Origin: Streptomyces violascens
Lineage (GTDB): Bacteria > Actinomycetota > Actinomycetes > Streptomycetales > Streptomycetaceae
NCBI RefSeq assembly: GCF_014649955.1
Contig: NZ_BMUA01000025.1
Location: forward strand, 1 to 64,000
Direction: 5' to 3'
Length of the DNA: 64,000 nt
Position numbers and translations under genes: made by a program. Shown one piece after another: positions 34,967-42,455 of the stretch; position 1 is the first letter of the stretch, and every line of letters begins with the position of its first letter. The notes under the pieces were generated by a model that worked only from the letters and a program-made list of their open reading frames with translations, ran no database searches and was not told the origin of the DNA.

Positions 34967-36007
34967 TCAGGCCGTGGCCTGGCCGTGGTGCGGTGGACGG
35001 TCGTCGATGAGGCGCTCGTCCGACAGGGCCCACTGATAGGTGAGTTCTTGAAGCGTGGACGCTCCGAACAGCTCCCGCAAGGTTTGTACCTCCTTGGAAA
35101 GGCTGCGCAGGCCGATACCGAGGCGCTGCGCGGTGAGCCGCTGCTCGATGCCGCGGGCCATGTCGCGCAGGATCTCGCGCTGGAGCAGCGTCGTGCGCGT
35201 ACCGCCGGACCCGGCCGAGCGGGGCGCGCCGCTGTGCGGGTCGCCGTTCCACGGGTCGGCGCGCCTCCAGCACTCCTCGAAGACCTCGGCGATGAACGCC
35301 ACCACGGCCCGGTCCCGTACGTGCCAGGAGGCATCGCCCGGCGCGGAGTTGACGACGTGGTCGGAGATGAACGCCTGGCGCCGGTCGATGACCACGCAGC
35401 GCTGGAACTGGGTGACCTGGGTGCGGAACTGGGCTCCGCGGCCCGTCATCGCGCTCACATAGGCGCGGGTCACCGCGTCGTCGCGGGTGGTGTCGAGATA
35501 CAGGCCGCGGATGTGGACGCCGCGGGCAAGCGCCGCGCGGTCCCGCTCCTCGACGGCCGCGAGCCGGTCCTCGGTGCGCGGGCCGCAGGGCTGGGCGGTG
35601 AGGAGCTCGGCGCGGGCCCGGCCGACGGCCTGCTCGATACGGGCGTCGACGAGCTCGGGCTCGCCGAGGAACTCCGAGCCGCGGCCCGAGCGCCACTTGG
35701 CGCGCTCGAAGTGCAGGCTCAGCTCGTCGGTGATCTGGGGAATGCGGGCCGCGAGCTCGGCCTTGGCCGCCATCCGGCGCAGCTCGTCGTCCAGGCGGCG
35801 CCGGCCGGCCTCCTGGGGGTCGAGCGCGATGGGCAGGTGCGGCAGCCGCGGGTCGGTGCTGACCAGGCCCCACTCGGCGAGGTCCGCGAGCGCCCGGGCG
35901 TCCCGCTCCGGGTCGATGTGCTCATGGCGGGTGATCCGGCCGTAGACGTCGACGGCCTCGGGTGACAACGCTCCGGCGTCGGCCGCCCGGCTGTCCGGTT
36001 CGCCCAT
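34967..36007 (-). CDS. LuxR-type HTH regulator (TrmB-like N-terminus)
   Basis: A 346-residue regulator. Residues 15-60 look like a degenerate winged helix (ALADLAEWGLVSTDPRLPH). A central domain of about 180 residues contains RGVHIRGLYLDTTRDD and QRCVVIDRRQAFISDH, similar to the phospholipase-D-like part of TrmB-type Streptomyces regulators. The C-terminal 60 residues are a LuxR-like HTH (QRLGIGLRSLSKEVQTLREL). The ligand is unknown. There is no obvious operon partner. Confidence 0.75.
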   Translation of the reverse strand: MGEPDSRAADAGALSPEAVDVYGRITRHEHIDPERDARALADLAEWGLVSTDPRLPHLPIALDPQEAGRRRLDDELRRMAAKAELAARIPQITDELSLHFERAKWRSGRGSEFLGEPELVDARIEQAVGRARAELLTAQPCGPRTEDRLAAVEERDRAALARGVHIRGLYLDTTRDDAVTRAYVSAMTGRGAQFRTQVTQFQRCVVIDRRQAFISDHVVNSAPGDASWHVRDRAVVAFIAEVFEECWRRADPWNGDPHSGAPRSAGSGGTRTTLLQREILRDMARGIEQRLTAQRLGIGLRSLSKEVQTLRELFGASTLQELTYQWALSDERLIDDRPPHHGQATA

Positions 36008-36604
36008 GTCTGCCCCCGTTGCGACGCTGCGTGTGTGCGCCCGGCGTACGTGCGCACCCCGCTACCGCTTGATCCCTGCACGGCTCATCAGCCAGCGTAC
36101 CTGTGGGGTCTCTCCTGGCGGGTGCCTCGGTGGCCACCCCGAAGGGGGCGGGCGCCAAAGCTGTGCCCGGAGGGGGCCGACCGTACCCGACCCGTCCACG
36201 AAAGGGCACACCTCGCCAATCACCTCCCGGCCCGCGTTCCGGCCGTGATGGCCGACGCCGTCCTCGCCCCGCCCTCGGTGACCGCTGTGCTCCCAGCCGA
36301 TGCGTCCGTCTCCGTCCGGAGCCGCTGTGCTGTCGGCGGGCCGTGCCCCCGCCGGCCCGCACCGGCCGCCCGGCGCCCCGCGGCCACCCCGTGCGCTCCG
36401 AGGAATCGACCCGCTCCGACAATGGGACGTACGCAGACAATGGAGCGTACGCCGACCATGGGAAGCGCACCGGGAAGCCGGTGCATGCCGATCAACCGGC
36501 CCGGAGCCGATGGCAGAGTCGGGACCGGACGTCGGGAGCGGCTGTTCCAACCGCGCGGCCAATGGCGAAGTCGCCGGCCGCCCGTTACCGGGGGAGAACC
36601 ACAG
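36008..36604 (+). other. 597-base gap between LuxR and XRE-MmyB genes
   Basis: No gene is supported here. Frames open on both strands give Arg/Pro-rich, low-complexity products without family features. The only clear structure is an 18-bp tandem repeat at 36418-36471 about 130 bases before the XRE start. GGGGGAG near 36590 is the ribosome binding site of the XRE gene. Confidence 0.5.
36418..36471 (+). repeat. Three imperfect 18-bp tandem repeats
   Basis: GACAATGGGACGTACGCA (36418-36435), GACAATGGAGCGTACGCC (36436-36453) and a more diverged third copy GACCATGGGAAGCGCACC (36454-36471). They lie 134 bases before the XRE-MmyB start and could be regulator sites or slippage products. Confidence 0.7.
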
Positions 36605-37432
36605 ATGGACAAGCCCGCTCTGCGCTCTCTGCTGCGCGAGCGCCGCGCGCTGATCACGCCCGAGAGCCATGGGCTGAGCAGACCCACCCGGCAGGGCCGG
36701 CGGGCGCCCGGCCTGTCCCAGGCCCAGATCGACCAGATCCTGCACCGCGCCCCCGACACCTACGGCCGCCTGGAGTCCGGCCGCTACCCCAACCCGCCCG
36801 CGGACCTGCTCCAGGACGTGGCCCGCCTGCTCGGCATGAACGAGCAGGAGTGGATAGCCCTGTGGCGGTACTGCCTGGGCCAGGACCCCCCGTTCCCGCT
36901 GCATTCGCAGTCCGGAGAGGAGATCCCCGGCGTGTGGCAGGAGGCCGTCGACGGCATCGGACACATGGCGTACGTCAACGACCGGTCGTGGAACCTGCTC
37001 GCCCACAACCAGCGCTGGACCGAGATGTTCCCCGGCGGGCGGGTGCCGCAGAACACCATGCGGTGGATGGCGCTCGACCCCGCCGCCCGCGAGACCCTGA
37101 CCGACTGGGAGCACTCCTGGGCGCCGCTGGTGCTGCCCCAGTTGCGGGCCGCCCTGGCCGCCGACCCCACCGACGAGACGCTGGCGCAGATCGAGAAGGA
37201 GGTCCTGGAGGACCCGCTCGCCTCCGGGATCTACAACCGGGCCAGCTCCTACCTCCACCTCGACGGCGACGAACGCCCCCTCAACCACGCGGCCCAGGGG
37301 CCCGGCTGGGTCACGATGTGCGCCGCCCAGCCGATGGCGGCGCCGGGCGCCCGCATGATCATCCTGGTGTTCCACGCGGGCGAGAAGCGGCGGCACACGC
37401 GGGCCCCCATGCTTCGGGCGAGGCTGCAGTAG
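36605..37432 (+). CDS. XRE regulator with MmyB-type ligand domain
   Basis: A 275-residue protein. The N-terminal HTH (APGLSQAQIDQILHRAPDTY, then GRLESGRYPNPP) is followed by the MmyB-like domain, with AYVNDRSWNLLAHNQRWTEM, MRWMALDPAARETL, and a C-terminal GWVTMCAAQPMAAPGARMII. MmyB-type proteins control secondary metabolism or flavin/short-chain dehydrogenase genes next to them, so the SDR gene that follows convergently could be linked. The ATG at 36605 has GGGGGAG 9 bases upstream. Confidence 0.87.
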   Translation: MDKPALRSLLRERRALITPESHGLSRPTRQGRRAPGLSQAQIDQILHRAPDTYGRLESGRYPNPPADLLQDVARLLGMNEQEWIALWRYCLGQDPPFPLHSQSGEEIPGVWQEAVDGIGHMAYVNDRSWNLLAHNQRWTEMFPGGRVPQNTMRWMALDPAARETLTDWEHSWAPLVLPQLRAALAADPTDETLAQIEKEVLEDPLASGIYNRASSYLHLDGDERPLNHAAQGPGWVTMCAAQPMAAPGARMIILVFHAGEKRRHTRAPMLRARLQ

Positions 37433-37436
37433 GCCT

Positions 37437-37458
37437 GGGCCCGCGATGGGGCGGGCCC
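37437..37458. terminator. Bidirectional terminator
   Basis: GGGCCCGC (37437-37444) and GCGGGCCC (37451-37458) form a perfect 8-bp stem in the 39-base gap between the convergent XRE-MmyB and SDR genes. Confidence 0.6.
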
Positions 37459-37471
37459 GGCCCGGTTCCGG

Positions 37472-38236
37472 CTACAGCTCGCGGTGGACCTTGGTGTTGG
37501 AGGCCTGGGCGCGGGGCCGGACCACGAGCAGGTCGATGTTGACGTGGCTGGGCCGGGTGACCGCCCAGGTGATGGTCTCGGCGACGTCGTCGGCGGTGAG
37601 CGGCTCGGCCACGCCCGCGTACACCTTGGCGGCCTTCTCGGTGTCGCCGCGGAAGCGCGTCGTCGCGAACTCCTCCGTCTTCACCATGCCGGGCGCGATC
37701 TCGATGACCCGCACCGGGCGGCCGACGATCTCCAGGCGCAGCGTCTCGGCGAGCACCCGGGCGCCGTTCTTCGCGGCCACGTAGCCGCCGCCTCCCTCGT
37801 AGGTGGCGTGGCCGGCCGTGGAGGACAGGATGACGACCGTGCCGTCGCCCGAGGCCTCCAGCGCCGGCAGCAGGGCCTGGGTGACATTGAGCGAGCCGAT
37901 GACGTTCGTCTCGTACATCTGCCGCCAGTCGTCCGGGCTGCCGGTGGCGACCGGGTCCGCGCCGAGCGCCCCGCCCGCGTTGTTGACGAGCACCCCGATG
38001 GTGCGGAAGGCAGTGGCGAACTCGTCCACCGCGGCCCGGTCCGTCACGTCCAGCGCGTACGCCGTCGCCTGGTGGCCCGCCTCGTTGATCTCGGCGGCCA
38101 GCGCCTCGATGCGGTCCTTGCGGCGGGCGGTGACCACCACGCGGTAGCCGGCGGCGGCCAACTGGCGGGCGGTGGCGGCACCGATCCCGCTGCTCGCTCC
38201 GGTGACGACGGCGATCGGGGTCCCGGCGGCAGTCAT
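37472..38236 (-). CDS. Short-chain dehydrogenase/reductase
   Basis: A 254-residue classical SDR. It has the cofactor loop VVTGASSGIGAATARQL, NNAGGALG, catalytic Ser in ILSSTAGHATYEGGG, and the active pair in GYVAAKNG (YxxxK). The Arg residues in VVTARRKDR favour NADP(H). It is probably a cytosolic NADP-dependent oxidoreductase similar to YdfG (3-hydroxy acid dehydrogenase); the substrate is unknown. It is convergent with the MmyB-type regulator. Confidence 0.88.
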   Translation of the reverse strand: MTAAGTPIAVVTGASSGIGAATARQLAAAGYRVVVTARRKDRIEALAAEINEAGHQATAYALDVTDRAAVDEFATAFRTIGVLVNNAGGALGADPVATGSPDDWRQMYETNVIGSLNVTQALLPALEASGDGTVVILSSTAGHATYEGGGGYVAAKNGARVLAETLRLEIVGRPVRVIEIAPGMVKTEEFATTRFRGDTEKAAKVYAGVAEPLTADDVAETITWAVTRPSHVNIDLLVVRPRAQASNTKVHREL

Positions 38237-38360
38237 GTCGTGCTCCTCGCGCGTGTGGCGACCGGCGCTGCGGTCGAGGTGTGGCGGCGGTCGAAGGGGT
38301 GATCGAAACCGATACGCGGCCAGGATAGGCGGGGCAGGGTGCGTGCGGGCGGGGCGATGG

Positions 38361-38696
38361 TCAGCGGCCGCGCGGGGCGTACATGATCACGGCCATCCCG
38401 GCCAGGCAGATCAGGGCGCCGGTGACGTCCCAGCGGTCGGGCCGGTAGCCGTCCGCGACCATGCCCCAGGCGATCGAGCCCGCGACGAAGACACCGCCGT
38501 ACGCGGCGAGGATCCGGCCGAACTCGGCGTCCGGCTGGAGCGTCGCCACGAAGCCGTAGATGCCGAGCGCGACGACCCCGGCGCCGATCCAGACCCAGCC
38601 CCTGTGCTCCCTGACGCCCTGCCAGACGAGCCAGGCCCCGCCGATCTCGAACAGGGCGGCCAGGACGAAGAGAAGGACTGAGCGTGCGACGAGCAT
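38361..38696 (-). CDS. YnfA/UPF0060 small membrane protein
   Basis: A 111-residue protein with four membrane helices, typical of the UPF0060 (YnfA) family, which is related to small multidrug-resistance transporters. Signatures are FEIGGAWLVWQGVREHRGW and a conserved YGGVFVAGSIAWGMVADG. The family function is not settled. The start at MLVARSVLLF (ATG 38696) gives the normal family length, although the frame is open upstream. Confidence 0.88.
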   Translation of the reverse strand: MLVARSVLLFVLAALFEIGGAWLVWQGVREHRGWVWIGAGVVALGIYGFVATLQPDAEFGRILAAYGGVFVAGSIAWGMVADGYRPDRWDVTGALICLAGMAVIMYAPRGR

Positions 38697-38735
38697 GGGC
38701 CCAGGGTGGCATGGACCCGGACCTCCTTCGGGACG

Positions 38736-38831
38736 GCGTTGTTCGCGACGGTGTCGTCCGGGGCGGCGTACGGGATGGCGTTCGCGACGACGTGCGGGGT
38801 GTAGTTCGGGACGACGTGCGGGGTGGCGTTC
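38736..38831. repeat. Degenerate 12-bp tandem repeats
   Basis: Units related to GGCGTTCGCGAC and GACGTGCGGGGT alternate through this stretch. The clearest part is a 24-bp period, with GACGTGCGGGGT repeated exactly at 38788-38799 and 38812-38823. It lies between the divergent ynfA-like gene and the secreted protein gene. Confidence 0.65.
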
Positions 38832-38845
38832 CTTGGAAATAAGGG

Positions 38846-38863
38846 GCGAAAGGTACCTTTCGC
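38846..38863. promoter_or_regulatory. Perfect 18-bp palindrome, likely operator
   Basis: GCGAAAGGTACCTTTCGC is a perfect dyad ending 17 bases before the chosen ATG of the secreted protein. At this length and place it is probably a repressor site over the transcription start. No regulator gene is adjacent. Confidence 0.65.
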
Positions 38864-38880
38864 TCATGGTGGTTCGTGTG

Positions 38881-39555
38881 ATGAACAGATTTGGCAGGGC
38901 GGGTGGAGCCGGAGCGCCCCGCCGAGCCGGTGCTCGCCCGGCCGGGGCCCGCCCTGTCCGGGCCCGCGGAACTCTGGCGACGGTCGGTGTCGCCGTCCTG
39001 GTGGCGGCGACGCTGATCGCGACCGGCACGCCGAGCGGGGCGACCGGGCCGGGGCAGGGTGCCGGGCCCGTCGGCGGCGCCGCTGGGTTCGACGGGGGCG
39101 GCGACGACCCCGGCCCTGTCGTCAGGCCCGCTCCACCCCTGGCCGGCGGCGCTGCGGCCGGCAGCGCCGGGGCCGAGGCGGATGTGTCGTATCACGGGCA
39201 CGTCTCCTTCTGGAACGGCCACGTCGGCATCTGGCTCACGACGGCCAACCACGGTCCCGCGCCGGTCTCCGGAGCCACCGTGCGGCTCCGGTTCTCGGCA
39301 CCACTCGCCTCCGGCGTCACCCTGCCGCCGAGCTGTCTGCGCACCGGCCCGGCGGTGGTGCATTGCGGCACCGGCTCGATGCGGGCCGCCGGGACGGGCG
39401 TGCAGCTCGCCCTGGACGTGGCGACTGTCGGCAACCGGGCCGAGATGGGCCTCGACATCGACACCGTCTGGAACGGCGGCGCCATTGACCGCAACCCGGC
39501 GAACAACACCCACCGCGTGCTGACGCTGGCCACGGGCGACCCGTACACGTTCTGA
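38881..39555 (+). CDS. Secreted beta-rich protein, DUF11-like
   Basis: A 224-residue protein. A basic Arg/Ala start leads to a signal helix (TLATVGVAVLVAATLIATG, about 36-54), a Gly/Pro linker, then a beta domain of about 120 residues. The domain carries NHGPAPVSGATVRLRFSAPL, two cysteines likely in a disulfide, and NPANNTHRVLTL. This resembles DUF11/CARDB-type adhesion modules of cell-surface proteins. No anchor is seen. The ATG at 38881 follows GGTGG; an in-frame ATG at 38866 abuts the palindrome and lacks such a site. Confidence 0.7.
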   Translation: MNRFGRAGGAGAPRRAGARPAGARPVRARGTLATVGVAVLVAATLIATGTPSGATGPGQGAGPVGGAAGFDGGGDDPGPVVRPAPPLAGGAAAGSAGAEADVSYHGHVSFWNGHVGIWLTTANHGPAPVSGATVRLRFSAPLASGVTLPPSCLRTGPAVVHCGTGSMRAAGTGVQLALDVATVGNRAEMGLDIDTVWNGGAIDRNPANNTHRVLTLATGDPYTF

Positions 39556-39572
39556 ACAGCCGGGCGCGCGGG

Positions 39573-39599
39573 GCGGGTTGGGCCTCCGGCCCGGCCCGC
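39573..39599. terminator. Bidirectional terminator
   Basis: GCGGGTTGGGCC (39573-39584) pairs with GGCCCGGCCCGC (39588-39599), 12 pairs including two T-G, around a 3-base loop, between two convergent genes. Confidence 0.7.
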
Positions 39600-39601
39600 C
39601 G

Positions 39602-41122
39602 TTACGCGCGCCCCGTCCAGCCGGTGAGGGCCGCGTGCAGGCCGGGCGCGTCCGGGCGGTCGCTCGCCCAGGCCACGTACCCGTCGGGGCGGACGAGCAG
39701 AGTGCTGCCGCGCTCGCTCTTCCAGTGCGCGCATATCGCCCCCTCCGGCGCGGCCACCCGGCCGTCCCGCGGTGTCACCAGGACGAACTCGCCCCGCCGC
39801 AGCACCTCGTAGAGGCGGCCTTCCGCGAGCTCCAGGTCGGGGACGCGCCTGCCGGTGAGCGGGTGCGATCCACGCTCGGCTCCGTACGCGATGCCGAGGC
39901 CGCTGATCATCCCGATGGCCTTGTCGGCGACAGGCCGTACGACTTCGAGGAATCGGGTGATCGCCGAACGGGCCGCCCGCTGAAGGGGGTTGTGGGCCAT
40001 GGCGAGCCGCACGAGCGCGCCGCTGCTGCGCAGCACCATCGCGCCGACCGGGTGGCGCTCCGCCTGGTAGCTGTCGAGCAGGGCCTCGGCGTCGGTGGTG
40101 CGGCCCCGCAGTGCGGCGGCGAGTTTCCAGGAGAGGTTCGCGGCGTCCTGGAGGCCGGTGTTCATGCCCTGGCCGCCGGCGGGGGAGTGGACGTGCGCCG
40201 CGTCCCCGGCGAGGAAGACGCGGCCGACGCGGTAGGCCGGAGCCTGCCGCTCGTCGCTGTGGAAGCGGGAGATCCAGCGGGCGTCGTGCATCCCGTAGTC
40301 GGTGCCGAAGGCCTCGCGGGCGATCGTGCGGAGCTCGTCGAGGTCGACCGGGGCGGTGTCGGGGACCTGGCGCTTGCGGCTCCACCCCATGACCCGGTAG
40401 TAGCCGTCGCCGAAGGGGGCGACGAGGGCGAAGGAGTCGCCCGAGCCGTTGACGGTGAGGATGTCCTCCGGCTCCTCGGTGAGCCGTACGTCCGCCAGCA
40501 CCATCGAGCGGATCACGGCCACGCCGGGGAACGGCAGGCCGAGCTCCTCGCGGACCCTGCTGCGTACGCCGTCGGTGCCGACGAGATAGCGGGCCCGGAC
40601 CGACACGGGCTCCCCGTCCCCGCCGCGGAGCTCGGCGGTCACCCCCTGGCCGTCCTGACGGAGGTTCAACAGCTCGGTGCCGTAATGGAAGTGGACCCCT
40701 TCGGACCGGGCGCGCCGCTCGAGGAGCTGCTCCACCTCGTACTGCGGAGCGATCAGGACGTACGGGAAGCGTGTGCGCAGCCTGGTCAGGTCGAGGGTGA
40801 GGCGGCCGAACATGTTCATCTGTTCCATGACCCTGCCCCGCTTGACCAGCTCGTCGGCCAGGCCGCGGGCGTCGAGCATCTCCAGCGTGCGCGCGTGGAC
40901 GCCGAAGGCGCGCGTCATGTTGCTGATTCCGTGCGGCCGGCGCTCGGCGACGGTGACGCTCAGGCCCGCGGCGGCCAGGTCTCCCGCGAGCAGCAGACCG
41001 GTCGGCCCCGCGCCGACCACGAGGACGTCGCTGGTTAAGGGGCCTTCGGGCCGGGGTGCGTTCGTGGAGCTCTCGGGGGTGGGCGAGCTGGTGGAGCCGG
41101 ACGAGCCGATGATGTCGTTCAT
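39602..41122 (-). CDS. FAD-dependent aromatic monooxygenase
   Basis: A 506-residue flavoprotein hydroxylase of the PheA/RdmE/tetracycline-oxygenase type. It has the FAD loop LVVGAGPTGLLLAGDLAAAG (about 34-53), the DG motif YLVGTDGVRSRVREEL, and the GD motif FLAGDAAHVHSPAGGQGMN. The C-terminal thioredoxin-like domain ends with WTGRA. It should hydroxylate a phenolic or polycyclic compound, such as a foreign antibiotic, using NAD(P)H and O2. GAGGAGG precedes the ATG. It is divergent from a tetR gene with shared operators, the usual layout of an inducible detoxification enzyme. Confidence 0.88.
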   Translation of the reverse strand: MNDIIGSSGSTSSPTPESSTNAPRPEGPLTSDVLVVGAGPTGLLLAGDLAAAGLSVTVAERRPHGISNMTRAFGVHARTLEMLDARGLADELVKRGRVMEQMNMFGRLTLDLTRLRTRFPYVLIAPQYEVEQLLERRARSEGVHFHYGTELLNLRQDGQGVTAELRGGDGEPVSVRARYLVGTDGVRSRVREELGLPFPGVAVIRSMVLADVRLTEEPEDILTVNGSGDSFALVAPFGDGYYRVMGWSRKRQVPDTAPVDLDELRTIAREAFGTDYGMHDARWISRFHSDERQAPAYRVGRVFLAGDAAHVHSPAGGQGMNTGLQDAANLSWKLAAALRGRTTDAEALLDSYQAERHPVGAMVLRSSGALVRLAMAHNPLQRAARSAITRFLEVVRPVADKAIGMISGLGIAYGAERGSHPLTGRRVPDLELAEGRLYEVLRRGEFVLVTPRDGRVAAPEGAICAHWKSERGSTLLVRPDGYVAWASDRPDAPGLHAALTGWTGRA

Positions 41123-41139
41123 GGCTTCCTCCTCAGGTG

Positions 41140-41167
41140 CCAACAGTTGTTGGTCAACGCTTGTTGG
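41140..41167. promoter_or_regulatory. Paired TetR operator 1
   Basis: Two adjacent 14-bp sites of the form (C/T)CAAC(A/G)-NN-TGTTGG: CCAACAGTTGTTGG (41140-41153) and TCAACGCTTGTTGG (41154-41167). They lie just downstream of the monooxygenase -10 box and cover its likely transcription start. Confidence 0.75.
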
Positions 41168-41169
41168 CA

Positions 41170-41199
41170 AATGTAGAACCATCCCGACTGGCATGTCAA
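41170..41199 (-). promoter_or_regulatory. Promoter of the monooxygenase gene
   Basis: Minus strand: TTGACA (41199-41194), 18-base spacer, TACATT (41175-41170). The -35 box is a perfect consensus. It is framed by the two operator pairs, so the repressor can block polymerase from both sides. Confidence 0.75.
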
Positions 41200-41223
41200 C
41201 ACCTGTTGGCCTACAGTCGTTGG
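41196..41223. promoter_or_regulatory. Paired TetR operator 2
   Basis: TCAACACCTGTTGG (41196-41209) and the more diverged CCTACAGTCGTTGG (41210-41223) are adjacent 14-bp sites. They overlap the monooxygenase -35 box and a possible tetR -10 box (TACAGT, 41212-41217), and end one base before the tetR ATG. Confidence 0.72.
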
Positions 41224-41224
41224 C

Positions 41225-41806
41225 ATGACGACCGAAGCTTCCGCCGGAGGCCCTCGCCGCACCTCCGAAGTCACCAAGGCCGCGATCCTCGAAGCCGCCC
41301 GCGAACGCTTCGCATCCGACGGTTACGAGCGCGCGACCATCCGGGCCATCGCCCGGGACGCGGGGATCGACCCGTCGATGGTGATGCGCTACTACGGGAA
41401 CAAGGAGGGCCTGTTCGCCGCTGCCTCGGAGATGGACCTGGGCCTCCCTGGGCTGGGGCGACTGCCCGGCAAGCACATCGGAGCCGCGCTCGTCACCCAC
41501 TTCCTCGACCGGTGGGAGGCCGACGACGTGCTCACCGCCCTGCTGCGGGTCGGCGTCACCAACCCCGCCGGCGCCGAGCGGATGCGGACGATATTCGCCG
41601 AGCAGATGATCCCGGTCGCCGCCGGTGTCTGCCCCGACCCCGCCGACGCCCCGCGCCGCGCCGCGCTGGTCTCCTCGCAGATCCTGGGCATGGCGATAGC
41701 CCGCTATGTACTGCGCTTCCCGCCCGCGGTCACCATGTCCCGCGACGAGGTGGTCGCCTGGCTGGCCCCCACACTGCAGCGCTACCTCACGGCCGAAGGG
41801 GCGTAG
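41225..41806 (+). CDS. TetR-family repressor
   Basis: A 193-residue TetR protein. The N-terminal HTH is AARERFASDGYERATIRAIA and GIDPSMVMRYYGNKEGLF (residues 21-60). A helical ligand-binding domain of the TetR_C 17 type follows, with EADDVLTALLRVGVTNP and a C-terminal YLTAEGA. It should repress both itself and the divergent monooxygenase and let go when the substrate binds. There is no ribosome binding site, and TACAGT lies 7 bases before the ATG, so the mRNA is probably leaderless. Confidence 0.9.
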   Translation: MTTEASAGGPRRTSEVTKAAILEAARERFASDGYERATIRAIARDAGIDPSMVMRYYGNKEGLFAAASEMDLGLPGLGRLPGKHIGAALVTHFLDRWEADDVLTALLRVGVTNPAGAERMRTIFAEQMIPVAAGVCPDPADAPRRAALVSSQILGMAIARYVLRFPPAVTMSRDEVVAWLAPTLQRYLTAEGA

Positions 41807-41810
41807 GCCT

Positions 41811-41874
41811 GTGCCGGGCAGGGGCTCTGCCGGGCACGGGTTTTCCCGGGCAGGGCTTCTGTCGGGCACGGTTG
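41811..41874 (+). repeat. Four 16-bp tandem repeats
   Basis: Consecutive units GTGCCGGGCAGGGGCT, CTGCCGGGCACGGGTT, TTCCCGGGCAGGGCTT and CTGTCGGGCACGGTTG lie end to end between tetR and marR, alternating GGGCAGGG and GGGCACGG cores. They may be slippage products or a regulator array. Confidence 0.75.
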
Positions 41875-41933
41875 TGCCGGTTGGGTTTGCCGCGCCTCGC
41901 GCCGGCGAATCCTCTGCGCCGTACGCTTTCTGC

Positions 41934-42434
41934 ATGGCACAGAAGAAGCGCACCGGAGAGCGGGCCCCTGCCGACCGGGCCGAGCTCATGCGTGAGCTGG
42001 GCGCCGTCTCGCGCCGCTACATGGCGTCGTACGCGCTCTTCAACCAGGCGCTCGCCGACCATCTGGGGCTGCACCCGACGGATCTCCAGTGCCTCAACCT
42101 CCTGGGTCTCGAACCCGGGCCCGTCACCACGGGGCGGATTGCCGGGCTGACCGGGCTCACCACGGGTTCGGCGACCCGGCTCGTCGACCGGCTGGAGAAG
42201 GCCGGGTATGTGACGCGCCGCCGGGACACCGAGGACCGCAGGAAGGTGCTCGTCGAGGTGGTGCCCGGGCGGATGGCCGAGCTCGGCAAGGTCTGGGGCC
42301 GGCTCAACGGTGCCTGGTGGGAGATGTTCGACGCGTACGAGGACGGCGAGATCGCCCTCATCGCCACCCATATGCGCCGGACCGTCGACCTCAGCGCGGC
42401 CCAGGTCGAACGCCTCAGGAGCGGGCAGCTCTGA
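41934..42434 (+). CDS. MarR-family regulator
   Basis: A 166-residue winged-helix protein. LHPTDLQCLNLLGL and GRIAGLTGLTTGSATRLVDR form the recognition helices, and KAGYVTRRRDTEDRRKVLVE is the wing typical of MarR. A small ligand is expected. It follows tetR on the same strand, 127 bases later after a repeat block, so it could be a second regulator of the same detoxification locus, but no dedicated target is visible. Confidence 0.87.
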   Translation: MAQKKRTGERAPADRAELMRELGAVSRRYMASYALFNQALADHLGLHPTDLQCLNLLGLEPGPVTTGRIAGLTGLTTGSATRLVDRLEKAGYVTRRRDTEDRRKVLVEVVPGRMAELGKVWGRLNGAWWEMFDAYEDGEIALIATHMRRTVDLSAAQVERLRSGQL

Positions 42435-42455
42435 AGCCGAGATCGGATGGCGTCC

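Noticed and set aside
36062..37396. A 444-codon minus-strand frame
   Set aside because: It is antisense to the XRE-MmyB gene with no recognisable motifs.
41140..41223. The repeated CCAACA/TGTTGG units as a CRISPR array
   Set aside because: Units are only 14 bp, palindromic and adjacent, with no spacers and no cas genes; they are operators.
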